Both the position numbers and the translations under genes were made by a program. A stretch of DNA of 64,000 nucleotides from Gyrodactylus bullatarudis (lineage: Eukaryota > Platyhelminthes > Monogenea > Gyrodactylidea > Gyrodactylidae), in the NCBI GenBank assembly GCA_012064415.1, contig SSNU01000043.1:183983-247982 (forward strand), in the 5' to 3' direction. The notes below the pieces were generated by a model. It did no database searches. It worked only from the letters and a program-made list of their open reading frames with translations, and was not told the DNA's origin. Below, piece after piece: positions 23,880 to 35,877 of this stretch (position 1 is the first letter of the stretch; each line of letters starts with the position of its first letter).

Positions 23880-26800
23880 ATGAGCTCGCAATTTATGCCG
23901 ATGAATCTACGTGACGATATTCTCGCCGCTGACCTGAAAAAATTATTTGCTTCTGCTGATGTCAAAGTGTTAGCAAAAGCTGCCAATAATTTATTAAATA
24001 TCGTTACGCAATCAAGATTAACGTCCAGCTATTTCGAGTGAGGAGAAAAAGTTTTGCAGAATAATTTTAAGTATTAAAGTGGTTTTTTCAGCTCAGATCT
24101 ACTAAACAGTATCAATCAGTTAATTTACATAGATGAACCATCTGTGTATGTGCCTGTCCTTGAATCTTTGAAAATAATCCTCTCAAAGCCTGACCATGAC
24201 GTCAAGGTATGTAATTCAATAATGTAATTCTTTCCTATTCAAGTATTCATTTTGTCAAGCGGAGGGAATCGACACGCTAATCTGGCATATAGAAACTCGG
24301 CTTAAAATCAGTGATTATTTCCATAGACTGACGGATCAAAAGAAGCTTGAAATGCTATCAAATGAGGATGTAGTTTACATTTTCAATCAAATTGCAATCG
24401 ACAATGATATGAGGCATAACTTGGTGACAACGAATGCTCTAACCTATACCACAAAACTTATTCTCAATCCGGTCGTTATAGAATTTCATGAAGACATTCA
24501 ATTCCCCAGGAGTATTCTAACCATTCCGCTGGTTAAGCATACTCTATTTTTACTTAGGTTAGTCATTAATTAATCAATCAATTTCAATGATTTGTACTCT
24601 CTTTAATCAATATGTGGATTTACGTGTTTCCACCTCCCAAAAAGTAGTAATTTATCCTACATATTTCTTCCATGACACACAAAAACGATATTATTATTAT
24701 TGATCCATCCATAATAATACTTTTTGTTTGCAATTTATTTATCCAATAAGAAAAAATACGTCTAATTCTTATCCTTTTTTAGAACAATGAGCTATTCGAG
24801 TGATCCAAAAATACGAATTCACATGAGAAATTGTCCGACCCTGGTAGCCTCCCTGGCTAGTTTAGCTCACGATCTTTACAATACTGAAGATTATAATTCA
24901 AAGATTTTAGAACTGTCCATATCAGTCCTTAGGAATTTGAGCTATTCCCTACCTGAAGAATTCGATCCCAGTTATAATATTCGAATGAATCAGAGAATTG
25001 TTGAAGATACAATCAGATCAAAGAAGAAACGAAAGGATACATCTGCTTCAGGTAAATATTTGAACTTGAATGAAATTTACACATTATCATCTACAAAAAT
25101 TAATATGGCAATATTTTTCATTCATTGAAAACCGTTTTCCGTCTGCTGTAATATATATTGTTGTGTAATCTTAAGATTTTACAAGACAGGGGGATAAAAA
25201 TTTATCTGATTGGTCCTTCTATACTCATGCCTTGAAATCATATTTATATATACCCACGAATCACAGACAAACAGATATGATCTTTCTTATCCTTATAACT
25301 TGGAAAAGTTATCCTTAACAAGTTCAAAAATCAACAAGTGGTTGATCACCAACTGATGTATTCACTTGGGAAGATTGTACTTCTGACTCGTATTGGCTTT
25401 AAATCGGAATAATAAGAGAATAAGATGTTTCCCATTGATTACAAGTACAGGTTATGGCGAATAACTCTTAAATTCTTTTGAAGTATGCTCTTTGGACTTT
25501 GCACATTTGTCTAAAAAAGATTAGTTAATATACAGATGCTGTTTTTGAGCCCTAAAGCTTAAAAAATAATGAGAGTAGAGACGTGTAACAGATCTCTTGT
25601 CCAAACTCTCTCAAGACTTGTTGTTATTGGAAAGTCAGACGCTAGGTTTCTTGCCTTCTTTGTTTGATTCTTTTGTGTGTAAAGAGAATTTACATGTAAT
25701 GACAAATGTAAACCTTTGAGCTGAATCTTTCTTTTGTAATTTATGCATGAAAAAAGTGTAGGGTTTCATTACTTGATACTCGCTCACATGATAAATTCGT
25801 CTGATCTTTTGTTTGGGTTTTGATTTGAAAGAAACAACAAATAAATTATAAAATATTAAGAGAGATTTTCAACATTTGGTTTTGTCAGTTGTCTCATTTT
25901 GTCTGCATGTTTTTATAAAAGTTATGAGGGATCAGTTCCATCCCTTCCAACCCAAAAGGGAGGTTTAACGACCTCTTAAGACTCCCTTTGTTCTCCTCAG
26001 ATTTCCAAGGGGTTAAATCTCATATCTGATTTAATTGTTCAATCTATTGAATTAATTTCATTGGTTATTATTTTGTGCGTCCGTACGACTATTCGAAAAA
26101 TTAATTGTACTCATTATTAGTTAGATTATATCGTTTCGAATGATTAGAAATTTCATCAAAACTATTTATCTATAATAGATTTTTAGTTATATAAATAAGT
26201 TATTTAAAGTAGTTACAGAGATAATTGTGCGAATCTGGTATAAATTGAATAAGATAAATTTTCTGTGATGCTATTAAAAATTGATCTCAAATCTGGCCCT
26301 TAAGGGTAGTATGGTGTGAAGAAAGATAGAAAACCCACCCACTTGTCTGAGGTTATATCTTGATTGAGGCGTGGAAGGTCGTTTACTGAATAGGGATGGT
26401 GCAGTCTCTAAGAGTTTCTTGTAAGAATGAGGGCCAAGACAGGAGCGGAGATAAAACTTCTTACATATTGTCTGAGGAATTGGACATAAGAGTCCTGCAA
26501 CATAATCAAAGCGTGGAAGAAATAACTGTTTAGAGGAGGGTTACTCTTATGATGGAAGACATGACAAACTTTTTGAGGAAGTAGCACTTGCAGTTCATGG
26601 ATTTAGATATTATTAGAGTATATATACTCTTTTGTGCCAAGTTTAGAGTTTTATTTAAGCCCCGATTCATTTATGGAGGTACCATTTGATCATACGATGG
26701 GTCAATTGGGATTCTGTTTGATATGATCATAATCTTAATTTTCGAATGATTAAGAGGGAGACGAAAGCATGTTGGACGGGATTAATTTGTATCATGTTAA

Positions 26801-29631
26801 TATTTTCTAGATGTTTGTTAATAAATCTATCTATAATATGGAGAGAAAAATTGGAGTGTTTGAAATTTGACGAAAGTTATGGGTGATTTTTGCATTTAGG
26901 AATCGGAGGGATTTCTATGGTTAACCAATCATATGGAATATGAAAAGTTAGTATTAAAAAATTTAAGCAATTGGCAAAAGATGTAAAAATGACATTGAAA
27001 GGGAAAGTAATAATTCTCCTGAAAGGAAAAAGATGTCTTTTCTTTTTTTAGAATTTTATCAATGATTAGATCACCTGTGATCATAGGAGGGAATGAATTT
27101 TAAGCAATCAATAAAATTAGGAGTGATCAAGGTGAAGTAAATGCTAGTAAAAAATTGTTGATATCTTCTGGGTTAAATTTTGAAGTTTTGTCTCTAGGGG
27201 AGGTTCTGTTAGCAAGGAAATTTTATTCCAGGCTACCTTTGGATTAGATTAAAATCTCCAGTAATTGACGCTTCAAATAGTAGTTGAGATGGTAGAAATT
27301 CTGATTTGATTGAATTCTTAGATAGTCTTTTTGAGGATTCTATAATATTACAAAATGAATTTCTAAAGAGTTCATCTAGGAGAGGAATAGCTAAAGACAC
27401 GAAGTGTGAAATGTCAGTGACAAAATGTGGGCGATTGGTATCGTAGGGGGAGTTGTTGCGGTCCATATAGAGAAGAATAATATGGTCAGAGTCATCAACT
27501 GGTTCAGCTAGAACATGATCCAGGCAGATAAAATCTGTAAATAAAATATCAAGGTTATTATTAGAGATTTTCCTTGTATGCGTACTGGTTAATTGTTTAA
27601 GATCGTGAGAAATGCAATATTCCAACAGAGGAGAATCAAAATCAAGAGAATTTGGTTTGTAACTGGGGATGTTAGAATCTCCGCACATAACTGTATTCAT
27701 TCTTCGGTAATAGAGGTTTGCTTCGATAAAGAAGATAATTTCATGTTCCTAGACGTTTGATGGCAAATAACTGAATTATATCATTTCTAAATTCCATATT
27801 GATCATTAAAATATCAGCTTACTGCCCTAGTTATTTTTAATTGATAATTTTTTAAATAATAGATACTTAAGTATGTTGATGTAAAGTTGGGAATCTATAA
27901 TTTTTACAGAAATCTCGATTTTTTTCATCAAAAATTCGAATATGTTAAAGATTTTTTGGAATCCTACTCAAGTTGCTCACTTTTATCAGTTGAAGAAAAA
28001 AATTCTGAAAAAAAATTATTTTTATGAAAAATATGGTCATTTTTCAAATACCCATTTGACACCAAAATCCCCTTTTTTTCGAACTTTGAGCTGAAAATTT
28101 TTGTTGATTTGAAAGTGGGATATTGATCAAAAATTGATATTCAAGATTAGATAATATAGCTGAATATCACCGTCAAATTACCGTCAGTTACCTCATTATC
28201 GAGAGATTTTGAATTATCGAAATCTCATTGATTTTCAAGTAGTGAAAATGATCGAAAATTCGAATTTCAGCTCCCAAACGATAATAAGGCTATGCATCAG
28301 ATAAGATTCAGTTGAATTGATTTTCTTGTCTAATCTTGATCCTGAAAAAACTCTTTTGATCACCCTCCAACTTTCAAATCAATAAAAAATTTGGTTCAAA
28401 GGTCCAAATAAATGGGATTTTGGCGACAAATTGAAAAATGGCCATTTTTTTCATTTAAATAATTTTTTTCTTCAATGTTGTTTTGGCTAATAGTTGTGAA
28501 AAATTTCATAGTAATCTGATCTGAAATCTTTAATTATAAAATAATACTAATTGTAAAAGGGAATTCTTAATTAGAATCACCGAGGTTGTAATTTCATCTA
28601 CAAGCTTCACTAAAAGTGAATTGAGTACTTGACTTTCTATGTATCGAAATGTCTGGAAGAATCTTTGGAAAAAGGTTATTTCAATTAATTAGAATGATTT
28701 TTCTTTCAGATAAATCAAACAAATTTTTCGACATTAAGAGTTTCGAATCGAACCCGGTCTCGATATTCTGGAGTGAAGAATTATTGAGTACCGTTTTTAA
28801 TCTGACAAAAAAAAGCTCATCTCCGATTATTCTGGAAGCATCTGCTGGCATAATACAGAATATCTGTAGTTACAACTGGCTGCCAGCTGACATTCTACGT
28901 AAGCAGATAATCGAAACACAATCACTCTGTGAATTATACCCAATGTTATGTTCCGGGATAAATGATGTAGTTCATACTACAGCCAGATGCCTGAGGAACC
29001 TTTGCCTTGGCCCAGATTGCAAAGATTTAATCGCAAAAGAGGGTATGCAATGGATCATTTCTGGTCTTCATAGATCCTTGTATACAACAGAAGAGTTTAC
29101 TTTAAAATCCACTGTCAATTCAAGCTCCCTGTTTTATGAGGAGCCCAAGTCGTCGGCAAAAACAGATGCTGCCTTGTTGGCGTTGGCTTACTCAATTTGT
29201 AAAGACAATCTTGGATACTCAAAGTAGGATGTTTCTTAATCTTTCTCTTTGCAGGATTTTTGTTGATCTCGGCGGTGTCTCCAAATGCAATGCAATTTTG
29301 AGAGAGAGCGCTCCAGACAGCAAAAGTGATGATGGTAAATGCAATTCCTTTTGCAGAGATTTGTTGTCAATGCTATGGAAACAAACAAAATTACATTCCA
29401 CTTATAAAAATGTAAGCTTTTATCAATGGAAAAGTTTATAAACTTGGATTTTTGTTTCTTTCATAATCTTTAATGCAGATCGGTTTAACTGAGAGTGATT
29501 TCAATGGAAAACTGAGAAAAGTTGATCAAAAGGAAGGATCAAAATCAGAAATAACGAACAAAAGTTTACAGTCTGAAAAAAGTCAGTCAAAATCGAGTAC
29601 CCTAAAATCCAAAGCAAAGAAAAAAAATTGA
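23880..29631 (+). CDS. p120/delta-catenin family armadillo protein, 7 exons
   Basis: Exons 23880-24037, 24092-24206, 24244-24557, 24783-25051, 28710-29223, 29255-29411 and 29479-29631 join in frame to 559 codons, with GT/AG at every junction. The second intron is only 37 nt. Three segments follow the p120-catenin repeat core: ILELSISVLRNLSY (exon 4), PIILEASAGIIQNICSYNW with VVHTTARCLRNLC (exon 5), and MLWKQTKLHS with GLTESDF (exons 6-7). The end is lysine- and serine-rich. p120 catenins bind the juxtamembrane tail of cadherins and steady them at junctions. The long phosphorylated N-terminal region of vertebrate p120 is absent, since the armadillo-like part starts almost at the first methionine. 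Early exons are very diverged. The 3.7-kb fourth intron holds a LINE fragment and foldback repeats. Confidence 0.75.
27236..27755 (-). pseudogene. LINE endonuclease fragment in the catenin intron
   Basis: Minus-strand translation IEANLYYRRMNTVMCGDSN is followed by LLEYCISHDLKQLTSTHTR, NLDILFTD and VDDSDHIIL: the C-terminal half of a LINE AP-endonuclease. It lacks the N-terminal endonuclease part. No reverse transcriptase could be read in the following 900 bp. It is not close in sequence to the ORF2 at 8331, so it comes from another LINE family. Confidence 0.7.
27875..28470. repeat. Second copy of the foldback MITE family, partly inverted
   Basis: 27875-28130 follows the left half of the 21771-22134 repeat (AAGTTGGGAATCTAT, CATCAAAAATTCGAAT, CACCAAAATCCCC). 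28350-28470 carries the inner part again in reverse orientation (CAACTTTCAAATCAATAAAA, GGGATTTTGGCGACAAATTG). It lies inside the long catenin intron. Confidence 0.6.
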
Positions 29632-30170
29632 TACCTTATACTAATACCTTATTATTTTAATTTGGTCGATGTATTTTGTAAAGATGATCAAATCGAAATA
29701 TACATATTTCATTTCAAATTTTTTCTAATTCACCCTTAGATTTAAATTAAGGAGAAATAGATTACATGGGGTGTCACTTGTCATTTGATCTTGGGATATT
29801 TAATCACTTTTTAAATTTTTGGTTGAAAGAATAGATAAATCGACCTTTGAATTTTTACAAATTTGTACAATTAAAGTTTGAGTCTGTATTTTGTTAATTG
29901 ACGCTTTTAAGTAGATATTTAATTATTTTTGATTATAAATTTCTTGAGACTATATTGTTTATGTTCCCAGACAGTTTTTTAGTAAAATGAATTTTTTAAC
30001 TCATCGGAAATGCTTAATAGTATTGAGTCAATAAATGTTTAATAAATTTTTAAAAATTATCTCTATCTTATTTAAACTTATTTTTATGGAAAATATCATT
30101 GTTTTACTACTATCCATTTAGTTCTAATTCAAAAACATTTAGAAATTTTTCTGCCCCTAATTTTTCGAGA

Positions 30171-30377
30171 ATGGATCACCATCATTCTAAGGTCGCAGTT
30201 AGTAGCCCATACAAAAGAAGTGGTGCATTATTCCCCAGGCCTGTAATAATGCGATTCGGATCATTTTTCTCCTTAATGATGAGCCTTCCATTCATATATT
30301 TAGGAGCTATGGTAAGCAAAAATGGAGCTCAGACCCTAGAGAAGTACGATATTTTCGTTCCATCTGAGGATGATTAG
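30171..30377 (+). CDS. EMRE: Essential MCU regulator EMRE, mitochondrial
   Basis: The 68-codon frame from ATG 30171 has the family order: RSGALFPRPVIMRFG ahead of one membrane segment (FFSLMMSLPFIYLGAMVSKN), then EKYDIFVPSEDD with the acidic end. EMRE is a single-pass protein of the inner mitochondrial membrane that links the MCU pore to its MICU gatekeepers. The reading frame stays open upstream. SNSKTFRNFSAPNFSR there looks like part of a targeting peptide, and an acceptor-like CATTTAG ends at 30121. The true start is therefore probably in an upstream exon that I could not identify. Poly(A)-like AATAAA lies at about 30388. The gene follows the catenin gene on the same strand. Confidence 0.85.
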   Translation: MDHHHSKVAVSSPYKRSGALFPRPVIMRFGSFFSLMMSLPFIYLGAMVSKNGAQTLEKYDIFVPSEDD

Positions 30378-30578
30378 TAAATAACTAAATAAAGAAACAT
30401 TTTATTCTAAAATGCAACATTTTATTTTCAAAAATTGATTTATTTACAATAGAAAAAGGTTACTCCTGAAATGGGCCAAAAAATAATTTCGACAACATAA
30501 AGGAATTTTGGAATATCCATCACACTGTGATGAAAAAGACTTATGAAATCATAAAAAAATCTTTACAAAACAATTGAG

Positions 30579-33500
30579 TTAGGCATCTCCTTGTTTGTTT
30601 GGCTGGTTAGCTTCGAGCCAAATAAGATGATCCTTTAACAAGTCCAACTTGATATCATCCAAGTCTTCTAGGGCCAGATAACGTTTATCCTCTTTGACAT
30701 CTTCAAAGATGTTATCAAATTCTGAGATGAGATTTTTAGAATCCACTTTGCGCAGCTTAAAGCTGATAGAAGGGCTATTCTGAAGTAGCTCTCTGAAATC
30801 ACGTTTGGCTTGGTTAGTTTTCTCTGTGATGAATCTTGTAAATTCTAATTCAGGTTTCTGTAATAATTAAAATGTTGAATTATTTTAGATATTCTGTAGA
30901 ATATTTTTCAACACTTACCACTGATGTTTTAGCCAATTTTTCATATCTGATGTCGTTACGTATTAATTTTTTTACTGATTTCCACGAGGAAGCTGGCCTT
31001 ATATCCTTCATAGATTAAAATGAAAATAATTATTGCAAAAGTACACCTCTGATAATGATAACCAAAATATTAGGCATAGGGCCTACTACCTACCTTGTTA
31101 GACTCCAACATTTTAATAAATGAATCTGTAGTCTTTTTTAACAGAGTCTTTTGGTGATCAAGGAATAATCTCTCCATGAGAGCTTTGTCAAGTTGAGATG
31201 ATATCGAGTCGTATTTAGAGCCAGTCTTTAGTATTTTTTTGGCATCTTTAAAATCCAGAGATGCATCCTAGGAAGAAGAAATTAATTTTTTTACTTTTTA
31301 CCCAAAAAAAGATAGACATACCTTGATGTTTGTATTTAAAAGTTCGATGAAATTGGCCTGCGCTTCTAATTTCATTTGCTGGTCACGTTCTTTTTCTCTT
31401 TCGCGAAGGGAATTGGACAAGACCTCTTTCACTTCTTTTTCACGTTCCCTGAGAGATGCTTGCTCTCTTTCCTTACGATTCTTTTCCTGCTTGCTGTCAT
31501 TGTCAAGAGAGTGCTTCTGTAAATAAAAAATACTTTTATAATATACAGCCTTTCACCAATGTCGAAATAGATTTTCATTTTAAAAATTTGGTGATTTTAA
31601 ATCAAGCTCACATCTTGATCCTCTTGATCCTAGGCGAGGGGGAAAAATGGTAAATTTTCACAAATTTTAATCACCAAAATGAAATTCTAAATATTGAATA
31701 TTGAAATGCTTACGGATGAATCTTTTTTGATGAGAAATTCATGGAAAAGTTCTTCTCTGCGAGACGAAGAGTCAACGGCCTTGTATCGGGGATCTTTGGA
31801 GATATTCTTTTTCACATCGGACCAGTGAGCATCCTTTTTGATGGAATTTTCTCGGAGTAATTCAAAGAATTCTTGTCGTGTCTAAATTCACCATGATAAA
31901 AAAAATTAGACTAGTTAGTTCTTTTCGAAGAGTTTCTGATAAAAGACAATTGAAGATAATCACTCTCGTAGAGTTTTGGAAATGTCAACATTGGTAAATT
32001 CCATAATCCTTTCATTTGGAATAGACTAGTTTTTGGTAGATTGGAAAAATTAATAAACAATCTCTCAATAATGAGTGTAATGAGTGGTGATGAAAGCCTT
32101 GATTTTATTGTTTCATGTCACTAAATTACTCACAAACTATCATAGATTGACCATATATCTGTGTGTGTGGATGTTTTGTGTGGTTTTTCTAAGACATTTC
32201 AAAACATGTTCACATTCCTTCTCCCATTCAACAACAATTTTCCCTGATGAGTGATTTAACTATGCGAGGAGGATTTGGTTGGATGAGAAACTGTGAAGAA
32301 AAATATCCTGACACTACAAGAACAAATGTGAGAGAACTATGAGCCCTTTGGTTGAACAATTATCATGTTATTATTTATGGAATGAACTCAATCATGATAT
32401 AACTTGTGAACTTTAATTTGAAAAGTAAAAAGGGGGTAGCCTACTATCTACTTGAGTTTTTTAAACTTGTAATGATGAGTATAGATGTTGAGCATACATG
32501 TCTTTCTATCTTTAATTGACATTGTTAACTTGATTGTTTCATCTCCATCATGCGTGTGTGAAAAATCAATTAAAATTTATCAGTTACTACTGCTAGAAGA
32601 GGTTGTTGGCAAAATAATGATAATCTAGTAAAAGTTGTTGAATGAAACAAATTAAAAAGAATCAAGTAAAACCATAATGATATTGGTATTACGTATTAAT
32701 TCGCATTCATATTTTTCAGATTCTAATACACTCAAATAATAACGAAAATGATCGATAATAATTCGTTATTACAACCACTAGTTAGTTTTTTCATCAAACT
32801 TTGATTAATAATAGCAATAAATAAGTTATTTGGTCATGAAAGATTAGAATAGAGTGTAAATTCTAGGTTGAAAAGACGCAATACAAATAATCGTTTGATC
32901 GTTTGAGCAAAAGAGAACAATGATCATAGTGAACGAAAGTGTAAAAAAACTAACTTTATTTTTTTCCTTGGATCTTTGCTCACGTTCTTTGGCACGTAGT
33001 TCGTCAGTGTATTCCTGAAAGATGCTTTCACGATCTCTGCTCTTTTCCACTAGACGATAGCGCTCATCTTTGTTCCATTTAGCAACGAAATCACTAAATG
33101 ATGTCCTATTTGATAGAATAAAAGTTGTTAGGTGATTTTGTGACAAGATCTAGATAATAGAATTACTTTGAAGTCACATCAGCCTGTTTGAGGAGCTCAC
33201 GGAAGCCATCACGAGCCTTTTTTATTTTGTTCTTCATTTCTTTGCGTTCCTCTTCGGCTCTCTCCTTCATGTATACCTCAAAGACTTGTTTTCGTTCCTT
33301 ACTATTGAGAAGAAGATAACGAGAATCAAAGACGACCTTGTGAAGCTCCTTTTGCCAAGTTGAGAATGCGCTAACTTGCTTTTCAGAGAGCATCTCTTTG
33401 AACTGTTTTATTCTTTCCTCAATGGGCAAGCTAGACTGGTCTATCTTGGCCTTTTCAACGGCCTCACGAAGAATTTCTTTTTTCACACTGTTCGGATCAA

Positions 33501-35326
33501 TACTTGATTCATTGTGCGACCCAAGCAAGTCAGAATTTTCTTGTTTTGGCATATTCTCGTCATTAATTGGTATTTCATCCTCAGTATCAGTTCTGGGTTT
33601 TTTATTGGTGGGTTCATCAGTAGAATCTGGATATTTTTCCACCATTTTATCAACATCTTCACGATTCTTCAAGTCCTCAGGCCGGTCCCATACACTAAGA
33701 CGCTGACTAGGATTAAAGAAGAATACTCGCTTATCACCAGTCCATACAACGCACCAAGGTGTACCTGGTACTGGAGTACTAGAGACAGGCCGAGAGGGAT
33801 CTTCTTTGGGCTCTTTTGGCTTTGGTGGAGCAGGCTCTCTAGGCTTTTCTTCAACATTATTTGGAGCTATCTGGGGTACCAGACCAGGAGAATTAGACAT
33901 AACAGCAGAGTTAAAAGAACCAATCGGTCGAGGAGGAGCCACACTCATGGGCTGAATTTAATAAGGTGAATTTAATTAGAATTTGAATAGTCAGGTAGAT
34001 ATTAAAACTCACTTTAACTGGTGCAATAGCCATGGGCGGTTCAGCAGTTGGAATAGGTTTACCATTTATTGTAGAGATAAAAACTTCCCAGTCAACAAGA
34101 ACTTTTGGTTTCTCCCAGACTGTGGTGCCTGTTGAGGCATTGTGATAGTAAGGAGTTCCTTCAGGTGTCTTGTACTCTGCCCAGGCCTGAACTTCAGGAG
34201 GCTTCAAAGGTTCATTAGCAGATTTAGGCGCCATATCAAGATTAATACTTGTTTTATTTGGTGTCGGATTTGAACCAGATGTCAACTCAGTCTGTTTAAT
34301 GATTTTTACTCCTTCTGGTTTTTCCCATCTAGTTTCTCGAGTCTGCATACTGTAGTAATAAGGTTTACCGTCTCCAGTAATATTTTCTACCCAGATATCT
34401 TGATTTGAAGCTGAGGGTGGAAACTGACCGAATGGAGGACGACCTGGAACACCTGCAGGTGGATGACCCATGGGAGCAACTGGAGACATTCCAAGAGGTG
34501 GTCCAAAATGAGGATGGTGCATTGGAGGGATGTTAGGTCTGAAAGGGGGAATTAAAGAAGTTGGAGGGACTGAATGAGGAACAACACCACTGTTTGGATC
34601 CATCATATGAGGTGGAGGTTGATTAAAACCCCCAGCAGCTACTGAATAGAATTTTAGATAAATTTTAATATAATTATTATGGAAATACTAACCTGGAGGA
34701 GGCATCATACGAGGCTGATCAAGTCTTTCGAAGTTACCCATTGAATTAGGACCTGATTGCATAGCAAAGGGAGGAGCTGGTCCATCAAATCTTGGAGGAA
34801 ACATTCTAGGAGGTCCACCAGGGCCTCGCCAGCCAAAATTATTTCCAGGATACATTGGTGGACCACGAAACATTGGTGGATTCTCAAAGTCACCTTCGAT
34901 TTGGTCTTCGTTAATTTCATTTTCAGCACCCTCATGATTGGACATATCTTGTGGACCATCAAAAGATTGATGAAAATTTGGGGTTCGAGGAGGAAAAGCT
35001 CTTGGGCCTCGAGGGAATCCATTCATGCGAGGACCTCCAAATTCATCAAATTGTGGCCGGAAAAATTGAGGACGACCTCTTCTAAATCTAGGCATTCTAT
35101 TTAAGTTAGAAAATACTTATACCTTTGACCTCTGAAGGGAAAATTGCCGCGATGAAAGTCATGACTAAAATTTTCATTTTGACTCATGTTATGATTCCTA
35201 TCAATAAAGCAAATTGTAGACTTACCATTCCTGGTTTTCAGTCTCAGGGAATTCAGTTTCATGATTCTCATTACTTATATTATCTTGAATATCTTGGCCT
35301 TCGCTGTCTGGGATAGGTTCTTCCAT
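30579..35326 (-). CDS. TCERG1: Transcription elongation regulator 1 (WW and FF domain protein), 11 exons
   Basis: Exons from 5' to 3': 35226-35326, 35123-35197, 34693-35096, 34013-34641, 33167-33951, 32955-33105, 31714-31881, 31322-31516, 31094-31267, 30919-31005, 30579-30857. Phases agree at all junctions and give 1015 residues, near the length of vertebrate TCERG1. After a proline/arginine-rich start come three WW domains (WVENITGDGKPYYYS; AWAEYKTPEGTPYYHN; CVVWTGDKRVFFFN), then a series of FF domains (for example FKEMLSEKQVSAFSTWQKEL; FSDFVAKWNKDERY; FFELLREN). TCERG1 couples RNA polymerase II elongation to splicing, binding splicing factors through WW domains and the phosphorylated polymerase tail through FF domains. 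The first two introns are 28 and 26 nt, and the sixth is 1073 nt with nothing recognisable inside. Divergent from the eS31 fusion gene. Confidence 0.95.
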
Positions 35327-35442
35327 CTTGATCAAATTGATGAACAAGTTTAAAAATTGCGCTTGCTTTATTAACCAAGGCTGTTGTTATTTTCCATTTT
35401 GTTTAAATTTTACCTATTTTCTAGCACAATACAAACTGCAAC
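35327..35442. promoter_or_regulatory. Bidirectional intergenic region between TCERG1 and the eS31 fusion
   Basis: Only 116 bp separate the two divergent start codons, so both promoters must share this segment. On the plus side, TTTTACCTATTTTCTAG ends 18 bases before the ATG. It looks like a 3' splice site and may accept a 5'-UTR intron or a trans-spliced leader; no donor is obvious inside the short interval. Confidence 0.6.
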
Positions 35443-35877
35443 ATGCATCTGTATCTTAGAAATGTTAATGGAGCTATCCACAATGTCAATGCATCCTCTG
35501 TCGATTCACTAAAAGATTCTATTGAATGTGAATTTGGTATAAGCAAGAAACAACAAAGACTCCTGTTCAATGGAGAAGAGCTTGATAACCTGAACATCCC
35601 CGAATACTCAACTGTTGATATCAATGCAGAATTACTTGGTGGTGGTAAGAAAAAGAAGAAAAAGCAATATACTACCCCAAAGAAAATCAAGCACAAGAGA
35701 AAGAAGGTCAAGCTCAGCATCCTTAAATACTACAAAGTTGATTCAAATGGAAATCTATCCAGATTAAGAAGAGAATGTGTAAATAATCTTTGCGGTGCTG
35801 GTACTTTTATGGCCAATCACTTCAACAGACAATACTGTGGAAAGTGTCATCTTACTATGGTTCCTGAATCAAAATAA
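35443..35877 (+). CDS. RPS27A: Ubiquitin-like protein fused to ribosomal protein eS31 (S27a)
   Basis: A single 144-codon exon. Residues 68-144 are a typical eS31: lysine-rich start, [17 protein letters not shown], and a zinc-binding part with [16 protein letters not shown] and YCGKC. It is part of the small ribosomal subunit head and needs release from its fusion partner. Residues 1-67 form a ubiquitin-like domain about nine residues shorter than ubiquitin. The [11 protein letters not shown] stretch aligns with QQRLIFAGKQL of ubiquitin, so Lys48 is replaced by Glu, and the end reads AELLGGG in place of LRLRGG, which removes Arg72 and Arg74. The di-glycine needed for cleavage remains. The released domain is unlikely to act as ubiquitin. 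Nematode ubl-1 has a comparable layout. A poly(A) signal overlaps the stop. Confidence 0.92.
   Translation: MHLYLRNVNGAIHNVNASSVDSLKDSIECEFGISKKQQRLLFNGEELDNLNIPEYSTVDINAELLGGGKKKKKKQYTTPKKIKHKRKKVKLSILKYYKVDSNGNLSRLRRECVNNLCGAGTFMANHFNRQYCGKCHLTMVPESK

Noticed and set aside
26300..27230. Continuation of the minus-strand LINE fragment into a reverse transcriptase
   Set aside because: No RT motif could be read in any frame, only a vague match near an RPIS-like stretch.
29335..29356. A 22-nt intron in exon 6 of the catenin gene (GTAAAT to TTGCAG)
   Set aside because: Removing it shifts the frame, loses the MLWKQTKLHS and GLTESDF match to p120 catenins, and soon hits a stop. Reading through keeps frame with the last exon.
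23880..29631. First idea of ataxin-10 for the armadillo-type gene
   Set aside because: VLRNLSY, LEASAGIIQN and the LW-K-x-x-LH with GLTESDF end fit the p120/delta-catenin order much better.
33398..33969. Plus-strand frames opposite TCERG1 exon 5
   Set aside because: Mirror frames of a well supported minus-strand exon.
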